Source: Cupriavidus basilensis (GTDB taxonomy: Bacteria; Pseudomonadota; Gammaproteobacteria; Burkholderiales; Burkholderiaceae). Taken from it: a stretch of 64,000 bases of DNA. The DNA is taken from positions 2,976,001 through 3,040,000 of the forward strand of contig NZ_CP010537.1 in NCBI RefSeq assembly GCF_000832305.1, given 5' to 3'. Positions within the stretch are counted from its first letter, which is position 1. Each line of letters starts with the position of its first letter. Made by a program: the position numbers and the translations under genes. Shown here piece after piece: positions 55,372 to 64,000 of this stretch. The notes below the pieces were generated by a model. That model worked only from the letters and a program-made list of their open reading frames with translations, ran no database searches and was not told where the DNA came from.

Positions 55372-56829
55372 TCAGTGCGCCTCGCTCATCCTGTGCTCTG
55401 CCACCTTCGGGCTGTTCTGCCAGCCGCCGCCCAGCGCCAGGAACAGGTTGATCTGGTTGAGGGCCACCTGGCTGTCCGACGCCGCCAGTGCCGCTTCGGC
55501 ACCGGCCAGCGTGCGGTCGGCATCCAGGCTGGACAAATACGGCACGCGGCCGGACTGGTACAGCAGCCGGTGCTGGCGGGCGACCTCACCTGCGTCCTCG
55601 CGCGCCACGCGCAAGGACTGATTGCGCTCCAGCTCGCGCGTGTAGGCGCTGAGCGCACTCTGGGTCTCCTCCAGCGCCTTGAGCACCACGCCGTCGAAGC
55701 GGGCGAGTGCCGCGTCCGCGCCAGCCTCCATGCCGTGGATGCGCGGGCGCACGCCATTGGTGGGCAGGTTCCAGGTGATCAGCGGGCCCATGCCCCAACG
55801 CGCGGTCGGGCCAGTGCCGAGATCGCTCAGGATGCCGCTCAGGCCAGCCGACGCACCGATGCGGACCGAGGGGTAGAGATCGGCGGTGGCCACGCCGATC
55901 TTCGCCGTGGCCGCTGCCAGCTCGCGCTCCGCCTGGCGGATATCGGGGCGGCGCTTGAGCAGCGCGGCACCGTCGCCGACAGGCATCGCCTGGCGCAGCG
56001 TGGGCTCCTCATGACATTCGGCTGCGGCTTGCGGCAACGCTGCCGGCGGCTGGCCCAGCATGACGGCGAGCCGGTAGGCCGCGCCCTCCTTCTGCGCCTT
56101 GAAGCGCGGCAATGCTGCGCGCAAGGTCTCGGCCTGCACGCGTGCGCGCAACATGTCGGCAGGCTGGCCACGGCCGGCGGCCACCATCTTGGCGGCGATC
56201 TCCACGCCGCGCGTCTGCAGCGCGAGCTGCTCCTGCGCCACCGCCAGCTCGTGCGTGGCGGCGCAACCCTGCACATAGGCCTGCACGGTTTGCGCGACCA
56301 CGCTCACGCGCGCCATGTCCAGCGCGGCCTGGCTTGCCTGGGCGCTAGCCAGCGCGGCCTCGTCGGCGCGGGCCAGCTTGCCGAAGAAGTCCACCAGGTA
56401 TGACACCGAGAAGCCGACGTCGCCCAGGTTGAAGACCGGCACCTTCTCCTTGAGCAGGAAGCTCTCGCCCGCGATCTGCGCGCGTTCGGCCTTGGCGGAG
56501 AAGGCCGCCTGCGGCAGGTTTTCCGCCTCCACCTCGTGATAGATCGCCACCGCCCGGCGCAGGTTGGCGGCTGCCACGCGCAGGCTGGTATTGGCGCTGA
56601 GCGCCTGCTGCACCAGCGCGTCGAGCTTGGGGTCGTCGTACAGGCGCCACCAGTCGTCCGGGACCGGCGCCACCGAGACGGCCGGGCCATCGGTGCCGAG
56701 CAAGGGGCCGTTGGCCTCGGGCGCACGCACGGCCGCGTGCTCCGGCACGTGGTAGTCGGGGCCCACGGTGGTGCAGGCGAACAGCAGCGGGACCAAGGCA
56801 GGCAGCAGGACAAGGCTGAGCTTGCTCAT
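55372..56829 (-). CDS. outer-membrane efflux lipoprotein, NodT/OprM family
   Basis: A 485-residue TolC-like channel protein. The signal ends in a lipobox LLFAC, so it is a lipoprotein. Two related halves hold long coiled-coil helices typical of RND/MFP channels. Its ATG overlaps the stop of the HlyD-type gene (ATGA), giving one operon with the FUSC pump. It would complete the route from inner membrane to outside. Confidence 0.88.
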   Translation of the reverse strand: MSKLSLVLLPALVPLLFACTTVGPDYHVPEHAAVRAPEANGPLLGTDGPAVSVAPVPDDWWRLYDDPKLDALVQQALSANTSLRVAAANLRRAVAIYHEVEAENLPQAAFSAKAERAQIAGESFLLKEKVPVFNLGDVGFSVSYLVDFFGKLARADEAALASAQASQAALDMARVSVVAQTVQAYVQGCAATHELAVAQEQLALQTRGVEIAAKMVAAGRGQPADMLRARVQAETLRAALPRFKAQKEGAAYRLAVMLGQPPAALPQAAAECHEEPTLRQAMPVGDGAALLKRRPDIRQAERELAAATAKIGVATADLYPSVRIGASAGLSGILSDLGTGPTARWGMGPLITWNLPTNGVRPRIHGMEAGADAALARFDGVVLKALEETQSALSAYTRELERNQSLRVAREDAGEVARQHRLLYQSGRVPYLSSLDADRTLAGAEAALAASDSQVALNQINLFLALGGGWQNSPKVAEHRMSEAH

Positions 56830-57743
56830 TGCGCGCTCTCCTGCGTGGTCTCGTCGCGCAGCACGGCGATGGTGTTGCGCGGCTGGGCCACGGAGACCGT
56901 TGCCGTGCGGCCCGACACCAGCCGCACATCCGCCGGCACGTCGTCCAGCACGATGCGCACCGGCACACGCTGCGCCAGCCGCACCCAGTTGAACGTGGGG
57001 TTCACATTGGGCAACAGGCTGGTGCCATTGCTGCGGTCGCGGTCCTCGATGCCGGCGGCGATGCTTTGCACGTGGCCGTGCAGGATCGTGCGCTCGCCCA
57101 TGATGCGCACGGAGACCGGGTTGCCGATGCGGATGCCCCCCAGCTTGGTTTCCTCGAAATAGCCTTCGACGTAGAAGGAGTTCAGGTCAACCATCGACAG
57201 CACCGGCCGGCCCAGGACCACATAGTCGCCCAGGCGCGGCAGGCGGTCGTTGAGAAAGCCATCGACGGGGCTGGCCACCCGGGTGCGGGCGAGGTTGAGC
57301 CTGGCCAGCGCCACCGCCGCCTCCGCCTGCGCCAGCGCCGCCTCGCCCTGCTGCACCCGCGCCTGCCCCTCTTCCACCACCTCGGTGGCAACCACCTCGG
57401 ACAAGGCGTGGCTGCGGGCCGCCTCCCGGCGCGCCTGCGCCAGCGTGGCGCGCTGCGCGGCGGCGCTCGCCATGGCTTGGCGCAACGCCAGCTGGTAGCG
57501 GTCCTGGTCGATCACGAACAGCACCTGCCCGCGCCGCACGCGCTGGTTGTCCTTGACGAGGATCTGCGTCACCAGCCCCGAGACATCCGGCGCAACCTGC
57601 ACAACGTCGGCCCGCACGTGGCCGTCGCGCGTCCATGGCGCCACGGTGTAGTAATCCCAAAGATGCTTGCCGACGACGAGCGCGGCCACGGTGGCCAGCA
57701 GGGTCAACATCACGGGGACCAGCAAACGGAACTTGAATTTCAT
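56826..57743 (-). CDS. aaeA: HlyD/AaeA-like membrane fusion protein
   Basis: A 305-residue periplasmic adaptor with one N-terminal membrane anchor (LLVPVMLTLLATVAALVV). The lipoyl halves (RADVVQVAPDVSGLVTQI and RVASPVDGFLNDRLPRLGDYV) surround an alpha-helical hairpin rich in Ala, Gln and Glu. AaeA pairs with AaeB for export of aromatic acids. ATG 57743 overlaps the stop of the DUF1656 gene. The longer frame upstream is not needed. Confidence 0.87.
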   Translation of the reverse strand: MKFKFRLLVPVMLTLLATVAALVVGKHLWDYYTVAPWTRDGHVRADVVQVAPDVSGLVTQILVKDNQRVRRGQVLFVIDQDRYQLALRQAMASAAAQRATLAQARREAARSHALSEVVATEVVEEGQARVQQGEAALAQAEAAVALARLNLARTRVASPVDGFLNDRLPRLGDYVVLGRPVLSMVDLNSFYVEGYFEETKLGGIRIGNPVSVRIMGERTILHGHVQSIAAGIEDRDRSNGTSLLPNVNPTFNWVRLAQRVPVRIVLDDVPADVRLVSGRTATVSVAQPRNTIAVLRDETTQESAQ

Positions 57744-57952
57744 GATTGCAGCCAGCGGGCCATGGCGGCCACGCCACCCAGCACGATGACGTAAAGGGCT
57801 AGATTGAAAAGCGACCGGTGCCAGACCAGCCGGTAAAAGCCTGCGCGCGCAAGGGCCACACGCATGCAGGCGGTGATAACGAAGGTGAGGAGCATCAACG
57901 CCAGCAAGCCGGGCACGAAGACGCCGTAGAGATCGATTTCTGCGCTTAGCAT
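57740..57952 (-). CDS. aaeX: AaeX-like DUF1656 small membrane protein
   Basis: A 70-residue protein with two spans (VFVPGLLALMLLTFVITACM and FNLALYVIVLGGVAAM). The EIDLYGVFVP start is the DUF1656 signature. It overlaps its neighbours on both sides (ATGA with aaeA, seven bases with aaeB), which confirms the operon. Confidence 0.88.
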   Translation of the reverse strand: MLSAEIDLYGVFVPGLLALMLLTFVITACMRVALARAGFYRLVWHRSLFNLALYVIVLGGVAAMARWLQS

Positions 57953-60033
57953 CGTGGCTGCGCCTGCAACGGGATTGGCACGGCCTGCAAAGGCTGCGGC
58001 TGCGTTGGATACAACGTGACCCGCAACGCAATCAGCGCGCCCAGCGCACTGCGCGCAGGCTCGCCGGGACTTTGCGATGCGCCGCTTTGCATGGCCACCT
58101 CGCGCAGCGCCTTGTCGATCCGCTCGGATAGCGCATCCGGCGGCGCCATCGCGTGGCCGGCCTTCAGGCGCGCACGGAAATGCAAGGCAACCGCGTTGAG
58201 CACCCTGGCCACGGCGCGGCGCGCGGCCGGGTGCTGCCCAGGCAGGCTGCGCTGCAGCGCCAGCGCGCCGAACCCGACCTGCAGCTCGGCAAAGCCATCC
58301 GAAGCCATCTTGTCGTCGCTGGCCGCAAGCCTTGGCACCAGCTGGCTGAGCCGGTCCAGCATGCGGCCGCCGAGCCGGGCGTGCTCGCCGGGCTCGCGCC
58401 GCGTGGCGGCTTGCGCCAGGTCCTTCCAGCTCGCGCGGATCAGCCGGTGCGCCGCCACGCGCGCGCCGAACGGCCGCGTCGCCATGGCCCACAAAGGCGC
58501 GAACAGCATGCCGCCGATGCTGGCCAGGCTGGCGTTGAAGGTGGTCAGGAAATTCGTGTCGTAGACGCTCTGCACATTGGCGAACGACGCCGTGTTGACC
58601 GACAGCAGCATGGCGATCAGGTTGAAGCCGGGCCGCGATATCAGCATGCCGATGCCCATGTAGGGTAGCGCCAGCATGCCCACCAGGGTCTCGAAGTTGT
58701 GCGCGTTCGGCACCACCAGGAACAGGTAGAACGACGATACGGCGAAGCAGAATCCGCTCCAGCGCAAGAACGAATGCGCGACCGGCCGGGGCTCCTCGAT
58801 GGTGGCAAAGAAGCAGCAGGCGATGGACGCCACGGCGACCGATCCCGCGCCGTCCTCCCATCCCAAGGCGATCCACAGCATGCCCGCGCAAAACACCGCC
58901 AGGCTGGTGGAGCAGGCATAGAACAGCAGCATGGCGTGATCGTGGTGATGCGCCCGGTCGGCGCGCTCGGCGCCGCGCCCAAGCGCACGCATGGATGGCG
59001 CGGCGGCACTGGCCGCCTGGTCGCCAATGCCATGCTGCAGGGCGTGGCAGTCCTCGCACAGCGCGGCCAGCGTGCGCAGCTGATCGTTGGCGGTGGCGAC
59101 CAGCCCGCCATGCCAGCCCGGCGCGCGCGCATAGTCCGCCCACGGGCCCGCTTCCGGCTCCAGCGCGGGCGCGGGGCCGTCGAAGCCCGCGCGAATCCAC
59201 GCAGACATGGCGGCCATATGGCGCGCCAGGCTATCGGGTATGCCCTCGGCATGGCGCCGCAAGGCCTGCAGCACGCCGGCCAGCGCGGACAGCACGGGCA
59301 GCAGCATCGTCATGCGCTCGCGCAAGGCGCGGGCGTGGCGCAGCGTGTGCGCGCTTTCCGTGTCGTAGGAGAGCTGGGTGATGAGCTGGTCCAGCGCGAG
59401 GATGTCGGCGGCCAGCCGGTGGCGGCTGCCGTGGCGCGTGGCATTGGCATCAGGGTCGGCGGACAACATGTCGGTGGCCCACAATGCCGCATCGGCCAGC
59501 CAGGTGGCGCAGCGGGCGCGCAGCGCGGGCGCCACCTTGGCCGGGAAGACGATGGCGCCCACCATGCCGGCGCACAGGATGCCGATGACGATCTCCTCGA
59601 TGCGCGCCACGGCAATGTCGAAGACTTGCGCCGGCTCGCTGACTGCCGGCAGCGCCACGATCGGCAGCGTATAGGCGGCCAGCAGGAAGACATAGCTGCG
59701 CGGCGTGCGCTGCAGCAGCGAGAAATAGAGCAAGCCTCCCGTCCACAGGGCGATCGCGGCCATCAGCAACACCGGCGCGTTGACCAGCAAGGGCACCGTG
59801 ACCACCGCGGCCGTCGCGCCCAGCACCGTGCCCGCCACGCGATAAGCGGCCTTGGAGCGGGTGGCGCCGGTCAGCGGGTGGGAAACAAAATAGACGGTTG
59901 CCATGGCCCAGTAAGGGCGGGGCAAACCCAGCGCGAGCGCGATGTAGAGCGCCAGCATCGAGGCGGCAAACGCCTTCAGTGAAAAGAGCCACTGTCGTGC
60001 GCTGGGCCAGCTAGCCATGACGCGAATATCCAT
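57946..60033 (-). CDS. aaeB: FUSC-family aromatic acid exporter (AaeB-like)
   Basis: A 695-residue inner-membrane pump with two membrane blocks (residues about 15-170 and 370-500) separated and followed by cytoplasmic helices, as in AaeB/FUSC proteins. The YWAMATVYFVSHPLTGATRSKA segment is typical. The usual substrate class is hydroxylated aromatic acids such as p-hydroxybenzoate. Start may be ATG 60033 or 60018. It leads the operon aaeB-aaeX-aaeA-nodT and is divergent from a LysR gene. Confidence 0.87.
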   Translation of the reverse strand: MDIRVMASWPSARQWLFSLKAFAASMLALYIALALGLPRPYWAMATVYFVSHPLTGATRSKAAYRVAGTVLGATAAVVTVPLLVNAPVLLMAAIALWTGGLLYFSLLQRTPRSYVFLLAAYTLPIVALPAVSEPAQVFDIAVARIEEIVIGILCAGMVGAIVFPAKVAPALRARCATWLADAALWATDMLSADPDANATRHGSRHRLAADILALDQLITQLSYDTESAHTLRHARALRERMTMLLPVLSALAGVLQALRRHAEGIPDSLARHMAAMSAWIRAGFDGPAPALEPEAGPWADYARAPGWHGGLVATANDQLRTLAALCEDCHALQHGIGDQAASAAAPSMRALGRGAERADRAHHHDHAMLLFYACSTSLAVFCAGMLWIALGWEDGAGSVAVASIACCFFATIEEPRPVAHSFLRWSGFCFAVSSFYLFLVVPNAHNFETLVGMLALPYMGIGMLISRPGFNLIAMLLSVNTASFANVQSVYDTNFLTTFNASLASIGGMLFAPLWAMATRPFGARVAAHRLIRASWKDLAQAATRREPGEHARLGGRMLDRLSQLVPRLAASDDKMASDGFAELQVGFGALALQRSLPGQHPAARRAVARVLNAVALHFRARLKAGHAMAPPDALSERIDKALREVAMQSGASQSPGEPARSALGALIALRVTLYPTQPQPLQAVPIPLQAQPRC

Positions 60034-60083
60034 TGAAAAGAGCGTAGGCCAGCAGTGTAGCCAACTGGCGGACATTCCTCACA

Positions 60084-60103
60084 TGATTTAAAATTGCAAA
60101 TCA
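60084..60103. promoter_or_regulatory. LysR-type box TGATTT-N8-AAATCA
   Basis: A 20-bp dyad between aaeB and the divergent LysR gene. AT-rich, within the shared promoter region. Confidence 0.5.
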
Positions 60104-60136
60104 CATTCGCTTTTTTCATGGGAAAGGAAGCACCCG

Positions 60137-61030
60137 ATGCCCATCGACATCCGCGCCCTGCGCTACTTTGTTGAAACCGTTCGCCTGAAAAGCTTCACCC
60201 AGGCGGCGACGTCCCTGTTCGTCACGCAATCCACCATCAGCAAAATGGTGCGGCAACTGGAAGACGAGATCGGCCAGCCACTGCTGATCCGCGAAGGCAA
60301 GCAGGTGCGGCTGACCGATGTGGGGCGCGTGGTCTACGAGCGCGGGCAGGAAGCGCTTGGCGTGGTGCACCGGCTGACGCTGGAAGTGGCCGATCTCTCC
60401 TCGCTAGGCCGTGGCCAGCTGACCGTGGGAATCCCGCCCATGGCCAACCTGTTCTTCTCGCCGGCCGTCAGCGCCTTCCGCCAGCGCTATCCCAACCTGG
60501 AGCTGCGCCTGGCAGAACATGGCGGCCACATGGTGGAGCAGCAAGTGGCGAGTGGTGAACTCGAAGTCGGCGCCACCGTACTGCCCCGGGACAGCGGCCT
60601 GGAACTGGCCACGCGCGAGTTCGCCAAATACCCGATCTGGGTCGCGGGCCCGCGCAAGGCCAGTTGGGCCAAGGGCAAGACCGTCACCCTGGCCGCGCTG
60701 CGCGACGAGCCCCTGCTGATGCTGACCGAAGACTTCTCCCTGACCCGCAAGCTGCGGCAGGCTTTTCTCGACGCCCGGCTCGAGCCCCGCATCGTGGCGC
60801 AAAGCGGGCACTGGGACTTCCTCGCCTCGATGGCCGCGGCCGGGCTGGGCACCACCTTCCTGCCCCAACCGCTGCTGGACAAGCTCGACATCCGCGACAA
60901 GCTCGCCGTGGCGCGGCTGACGGAGCCGGCCATGGACTGGGCGCTCGCCCATATCTGGTCGCCGGGCCGCTACCTATCGCATGCGGCGCGGGCATGGTTT
61001 TCGGTTTGCGAGGAAGTGCTGGGGGCGTAA
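60137..61030 (+). CDS. LysR-family regulator (AaeR/CynR-like)
   Basis: A 297-residue LysR protein. The start MPIDIRALRYFVETVRLKS and recognition part QAATSLFVTQSTISKMVRQLE are clear, and the effector domain begins GRGQLTVGIPPMANLFF. GGAAAGGAAG lies before ATG 60137. Position next to aaeB suggests it responds to aromatic acids and activates the pump. Confidence 0.87.
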   Translation: MPIDIRALRYFVETVRLKSFTQAATSLFVTQSTISKMVRQLEDEIGQPLLIREGKQVRLTDVGRVVYERGQEALGVVHRLTLEVADLSSLGRGQLTVGIPPMANLFFSPAVSAFRQRYPNLELRLAEHGGHMVEQQVASGELEVGATVLPRDSGLELATREFAKYPIWVAGPRKASWAKGKTVTLAALRDEPLLMLTEDFSLTRKLRQAFLDARLEPRIVAQSGHWDFLASMAAAGLGTTFLPQPLLDKLDIRDKLAVARLTEPAMDWALAHIWSPGRYLSHAARAWFSVCEEVLGA

Positions 61031-61071
61031 GCGCGGACCGGCGCGTTTGCCGCCAGTGCGGATGCACAGCG

Positions 61072-61398
61072 TCAGAAATCCAGCTGGCCGGCAGCAATGC
61101 CAAGGGCGGCAGCGATCTTCCCGCGCGACGCCTTGCGCAGTTTGTCACTGTGCTCCTGCTGCGCGTATGCCGGTTGCGAGATGCCAAGACGCTCGGCAAC
61201 CTCAGCCTGGGTCAAGCCCAGGTGTTCCCGCCAGGCCCGGGCGGGGCTCGCACCGCCGACGGTGCGCGTAACCACATCATGCGGCACAAGATTGCGCTCG
61301 CTCGTGTGGCCGGCCACATACTCTGCATAGGGGATCACCACAAAGGCGGGATTCCCATCCGGCCCATTGATCACTTGGACGTTAGTAGGTGCGTTCAT
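61072..61398 (-). CDS. XRE-type antitoxin-like regulator
   Basis: A 108-residue protein. The first half (NVQVINGPDGNPAFVVIPYAEYV) is the Phd/YefM-like strand seen in antitoxins, and the second an XRE helix-turn-helix (LGLTQAEVAERLGISQPAYAQQE). This layout belongs to antitoxins that pair with RelE-type toxins. No intact toxin is beside it; a possible 3' remnant overlaps its start. Confidence 0.8.
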   Translation of the reverse strand: MNAPTNVQVINGPDGNPAFVVIPYAEYVAGHTSERNLVPHDVVTRTVGGASPARAWREHLGLTQAEVAERLGISQPAYAQQEHSDKLRKASRGKIAAALGIAAGQLDF

Positions 61399-61447
61399 CG
61401 CGTTTCCTCACTTCCTGAATTTCGACGATCTTGCTTTGAGCGCACCA
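61382..61447 (-). pseudogene. possible RelE-type toxin 3' remnant
   Basis: The frame ending at TAA 61382-61384 reads KIVEIQEVRKRDERTY, which resembles the VGKRERSxVY tail of RelE toxins and overlaps the antitoxin start as toxin genes do. It is cut off by the LysR gene at 61448. The match is very short, so this is tentative. Confidence 0.25.
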
Positions 61448-62350
61448 CTACCTCGAAAATTCCTCAAACACCACCTGCCGCAACCATTGGTTGGCCGGTT
61501 CCCGATTGTTCCTGGCGTGCCAGAGCACGTTGATCACGATATCGGGGATCTTCACCGGGCACGGCGCCGTCTCCAGCCCGAAGGGCTTTAACGTGCGCTC
61601 GGCATAGGCCTGGGGCACCACCGCGATCAGGTCGGTCGTCTGCAGGATATGGCCCACCGCCACGAAGTGCGGGACGTGCAGGCGGACCTGGCGCGGCACG
61701 CCGGCGCGCTGGATCACTTCGTCCACCATGCTGTGCCCGGTGCCTGCGGCGACGATGGCTACGTGCTCGGCACTGCCAAATGACTTGAGGGTCATGCCCT
61801 CGCGGGCCAGCGGATGGCCCTGGCGGAACAGGCAGACGTAGCGCTGGCGGAACAGCCGCCGCTGGAAGAAGCCGGCCTTGAGGTCGGGCATGAAGCCGAT
61901 CGCCAGGTCCACGCGTCCGCTTTCCATTTCCTCGCGCAAGTTCACCGTATGGTTGCGCACCGTGCTGATGGTCACGCCGGGCGCCACCTCGGACAGCCGC
62001 TTCATCAGGTCGGGCAGGAAATAGATCTCGCCGATATCCGTCATGGCGATGGTGAAGGCGCGCGCGCTGGTGGCCGGCTCGAACACGGACTGCGCATTGA
62101 GCGTGTTGTGGATGGCGCCGAGCGCGTAGCCGATCGGCTCCGCCAGGTTCTCCGCGAACGGCGTGGGCACCATGCCCTTGGAGGTCCGCAGGAACAGCTC
62201 GTCGCCCAGCAGCTTGCGCAGGCGATTGAGCGCGTTGCTGATGGCCGGCTGCGAAGTGCCCAGCGTTTCGGCCACGGCGGACACCCGCCTCAGGCGCAGC
62301 AGTTCATTGAACACGACCAGTAGGTTCAGGTCGATCTCCCGCAACTCCAT
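61448..62350 (-). CDS. nagR: NahR/NagR-like LysR activator of salicylate genes
   Basis: A 300-residue LysR protein. MELREIDLNLLVVFNELL, ERSKGMVPTPFAENLAEPI-like text, FTIAMTDIGEIYFLPDLM and GFFQRRLFRQRYVCLFR follow NahR closely. NahR-type proteins bind salicylate and activate nah/nag/sal operons. It is divergent from nagAa-nagG-like genes, which supports the role. The start ATG 62350 is the conserved one. Confidence 0.87.
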   Translation of the reverse strand: MELREIDLNLLVVFNELLRLRRVSAVAETLGTSQPAISNALNRLRKLLGDELFLRTSKGMVPTPFAENLAEPIGYALGAIHNTLNAQSVFEPATSARAFTIAMTDIGEIYFLPDLMKRLSEVAPGVTISTVRNHTVNLREEMESGRVDLAIGFMPDLKAGFFQRRLFRQRYVCLFRQGHPLAREGMTLKSFGSAEHVAIVAAGTGHSMVDEVIQRAGVPRQVRLHVPHFVAVGHILQTTDLIAVVPQAYAERTLKPFGLETAPCPVKIPDIVINVLWHARNNREPANQWLRQVVFEEFSR

Positions 62351-62363
62351 GTCAGCCCCCCTT

Positions 62364-62380
62364 TATCACTCACAGTGATA
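62364..62380. promoter_or_regulatory. dyad TATCACT-CAC-AGTGATA
   Basis: A perfect 17-bp dyad containing T-N11-A, 14 bp before nagR and about 100 bp before nagAa. Probable binding site of the NagR-like protein. Confidence 0.55.
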
Positions 62381-62479
62381 TGACGTATCACCTTCCTTCT
62401 ATTTATTAATTCTACCCGCGGCGCCAACATACGCCCATCGGCAAACGGATGCCACGAAGAACTAGCTGGAGACGCCCCC

Positions 62480-63466
62480 ATGGAAGTATCCATCCACCCG
62501 CTGGACAGGACGCTGCACGCGCAAGCCGGCGACAACCTGCTGGACGTGCTGCGGGCCAACCAGGTGCCCATCTCGTATAGCTGCATGGCCGGGCGCTGCG
62601 GCACCTGCCGCTGCAAGGTCCTGGCCGGCCGCACCCAGGCGAGCGGCCCCGAGGATTCGCGCGCGCCCATGGCCGCCGGCCAGTCGGTGCTGGCGTGCCA
62701 GACCACGCTGGTGGAGAGCTGCGCGATCGAGATCCCGGAACTCGACGAGGTCGTCGTCCATCCCGCCAGGATCCTCAAGGGCACCGTGACCGCCCTGGAC
62801 GACCTGACCCATGACATCAAGCGGGTCCGCGTGGCAATTCCCAAGCCGCTCGACTTCTCGCCAGGACAGTACGCCACGCTGCAGTTCACGCCGCGCCATA
62901 TCCGGCCTTACTCGATGGCGGTGGCGCACGGCGCCACCGAGCTCGAATTCCATATCCGGCTGGTGCCCGACGGGCGCGTGACGTCCTATGTGGCGTCGGA
63001 ACTCAAGGTTGGCGACGCCATCCGCGTTGCCGGCCCGCTAGGCACGGCGTACCTGCGGCGCAAGTTCGACGGGCCGGTGATCTGCATCGCGGGTGGCACC
63101 GGGCTGGCCCCGATCCTGTCGATCCTGCGCGGCATGCTCGACGGCGGCATGCGCAACGAGGTGCACGTGTATTTTGGTGTTCGCACGCATGCCGACCTCT
63201 ATGGCCTGGAGTGGCTGCGCGAGCTGCAGGCGCGCCATGCGGCAATGCATGTGCACGTGGTGGTGGCATCGGCCGGCGACGGCAACGGCTACCGGGGTGG
63301 CGTGGTGACCAAGGCGGTGGCCGACGACTGGGCGCACATGCAGGGCTGGCGCGCCTACCTGGCGGGCGCCCCGGTCATGGTCGATGCCGCCTCCATCCTG
63401 CTGCGCCAAAGAGGCATGGACCCCGACCACATCCATGCCGACGCCTTCCACGCCAGCGGCGTCTGA
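62480..63466 (+). CDS. nagAa: ferredoxin reductase of a ring-hydroxylating dioxygenase (NagAa-like)
   Basis: A 328-residue electron-transfer protein. An N-terminal plant-type 2Fe-2S domain has CMAGRCGTC and a later Cys in VLACQ; an FAD domain has RPYSMA; an NAD domain has GGTGLAPILS. It passes electrons from NADH to a Rieske oxygenase. In Ralstonia U2 NagAa serves both naphthalene dioxygenase and salicylate 5-hydroxylase. It lies 58 bp before the oxygenase gene and is divergent from nagR. Confidence 0.88.
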   Translation: MEVSIHPLDRTLHAQAGDNLLDVLRANQVPISYSCMAGRCGTCRCKVLAGRTQASGPEDSRAPMAAGQSVLACQTTLVESCAIEIPELDEVVVHPARILKGTVTALDDLTHDIKRVRVAIPKPLDFSPGQYATLQFTPRHIRPYSMAVAHGATELEFHIRLVPDGRVTSYVASELKVGDAIRVAGPLGTAYLRRKFDGPVICIAGGTGLAPILSILRGMLDGGMRNEVHVYFGVRTHADLYGLEWLRELQARHAAMHVHVVVASAGDGNGYRGGVVTKAVADDWAHMQGWRAYLAGAPVMVDAASILLRQRGMDPDHIHADAFHASGV

Positions 63467-63480
63467 CCCGCCGCGCCCCA

Positions 63481-63516
63481 CATCACGAACATCACAAACA
63501 TCGCAAACATCGCGGA
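63481..63516. repeat. 9-bp tandem repeat x4 before nagG
   Basis: The units CATCACGAA, CATCACAAA, CATCGCAAA and CATCGCGGA fill most of the gap. The last supplies the GCGGAG ribosome site of the next gene. Confidence 0.75.
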
Positions 63517-63524
63517 GACAAACC

Positions 63525-64000
63525 ATGCGCGAGCAAGCTGTTGTATTCAAGAAAAAAGAATGGCAGGACGAAGGCTCCAGCCGGATCCCCTTCTGGGCCT
63601 ATACCGATGACGACGTCTACCGGCAGGAGCTGGAGCGCTTCTTCTACGCCGGCCACTGGTGCTATATCGGGCTGGAAGCGGAAATCCCGAACGCCGGCGA
63701 CTTCAAGCGCACCGCCATCGGCGAGCGCTCGGTCATTGCCAGCCGCGCGGCGGATGGCGAGATCTACGTGGTGGAGAACGTCTGCGCGCATCGCGGCGTG
63801 CAGTTCTGCCGCGAGCGCTCCGGCAACCGCAAGGACTTCACCTGTCCCTATCACCAGTGGAACTACGACCTCAAGGGCAACCTGGTCGGCGTGCCGTTCC
63901 GGCGCGGCGTCAAGCTCGACGGCAAGGTCAATGGCGGCATGCCCGCCGACTTCGACCCGAAGGCGCACGGCCTGACCAAGCTCAAGGTGGCGCGCCGCAA
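63525..64000 (+). CDS. nagG: Rieske oxygenase large subunit, salicylate 5-hydroxylase-like (3' end outside window)
   Basis: At least 158 residues are present. The Rieske 2Fe-2S ligands are CAHRG and CPYHQW. The opening (EWQDEGSSRIPFWAYTDDDVY) fits NagG, the large subunit of salicylate 5-hydroxylase, which makes gentisate. The catalytic iron domain lies beyond the window, so other salicylate or anthranilate hydroxylases remain possible. Operon partner nagAa is just upstream. Confidence 0.85.
   Translation, partial: MREQAVVFKKKEWQDEGSSRIPFWAYTDDDVYRQELERFFYAGHWCYIGLEAEIPNAGDFKRTAIGERSVIASRAADGEIYVVENVCAHRGVQFCRERSGNRKDFTCPYHQWNYDLKGNLVGVPFRRGVKLDGKVNGGMPADFDPKAHGLTKLKVARR

Overview
The window is GC-rich DNA from a metabolically versatile betaproteobacterium. 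It most resembles the Burkholderiales, probably Cupriavidus or a close relative. The evidence is the many LysR, IclR and TctC/Bug-type genes, sulfonate and aromatic catabolism, the MocR regulator and the codon use. The genus is an inference. Apart from one tRNA-Arg the content is accessory metabolism, as on a second chromosome or chromid. I see no insertion sequence, phage, rRNA or CRISPR array.

Layout. 1-1300: the tail of a HugZ-like gene, a decayed zeta-toxin gene and a palindrome-rich gap. 1303-5442: IclR regulator, TctC-type binding protein, D-2-hydroxyacid dehydrogenase and SMP-30/lactonase. 5539-12501: taurine uptake (tauABC, minus strand), then xsc copy 1, pta and a TauE-type exporter (plus strand). 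12587: tRNA-Arg(ACG). 12961-18060: LysR, SDR, MFS transporter and a split transketolase. 18203-27040: a minus-strand ttu (tartrate) operon, ttuC-tctC-dctA-ttuD-pyk-eno in transcription order, with a divergent LysR gene. 27210-29908: a CobS/CobT-like ATPase and VWA pair. 30090-39458: xsc copy 2, an amino-acid-type permease, TauX-like and TauY-like proteins, a SorAB-type sulfite dehydrogenase and a TauR-like MocR regulator. 39545-54302: assorted genes, including a 1154-residue zinc-ribbon/cyclase/ATPase/TPR protein, an HD-type hydrolase, a patatin, MerR and TetR regulators and repeat-bearing small exported proteins. 54409-61030: LysR, then an AaeXAB-type efflux system with an outer-membrane channel and its own LysR gene. 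61072-64000: an orphan antitoxin-like gene, a NahR/NagR-like regulator and the start of a salicylate 5-hydroxylase (nagAa-nagG) operon.

How the genes work together. Taurine would enter through TauABC or the permease and be deaminated by TauXY to sulfoacetaldehyde. Xsc would split this to acetyl phosphate and sulfite, and Pta would make acetyl-CoA. Sulfite would leave through TauE or be oxidised by SorAB, with TauR as the likely switch. Separately, the ttu operon encodes every step from tartrate to pyruvate: decarboxylating dehydrogenase, glycerate 2-kinase, enolase and pyruvate kinase.

The most unusual points are these. Two xsc genes are identical over about 1.8 kb and have the same promoter design. 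A CobS/CobT-like pair without CobN sits back to back with xsc copy 2. An enolase gene completes the ttu route. Seven places, nearly all between genes, carry 9-bp tandem repeats of unrelated sequence.
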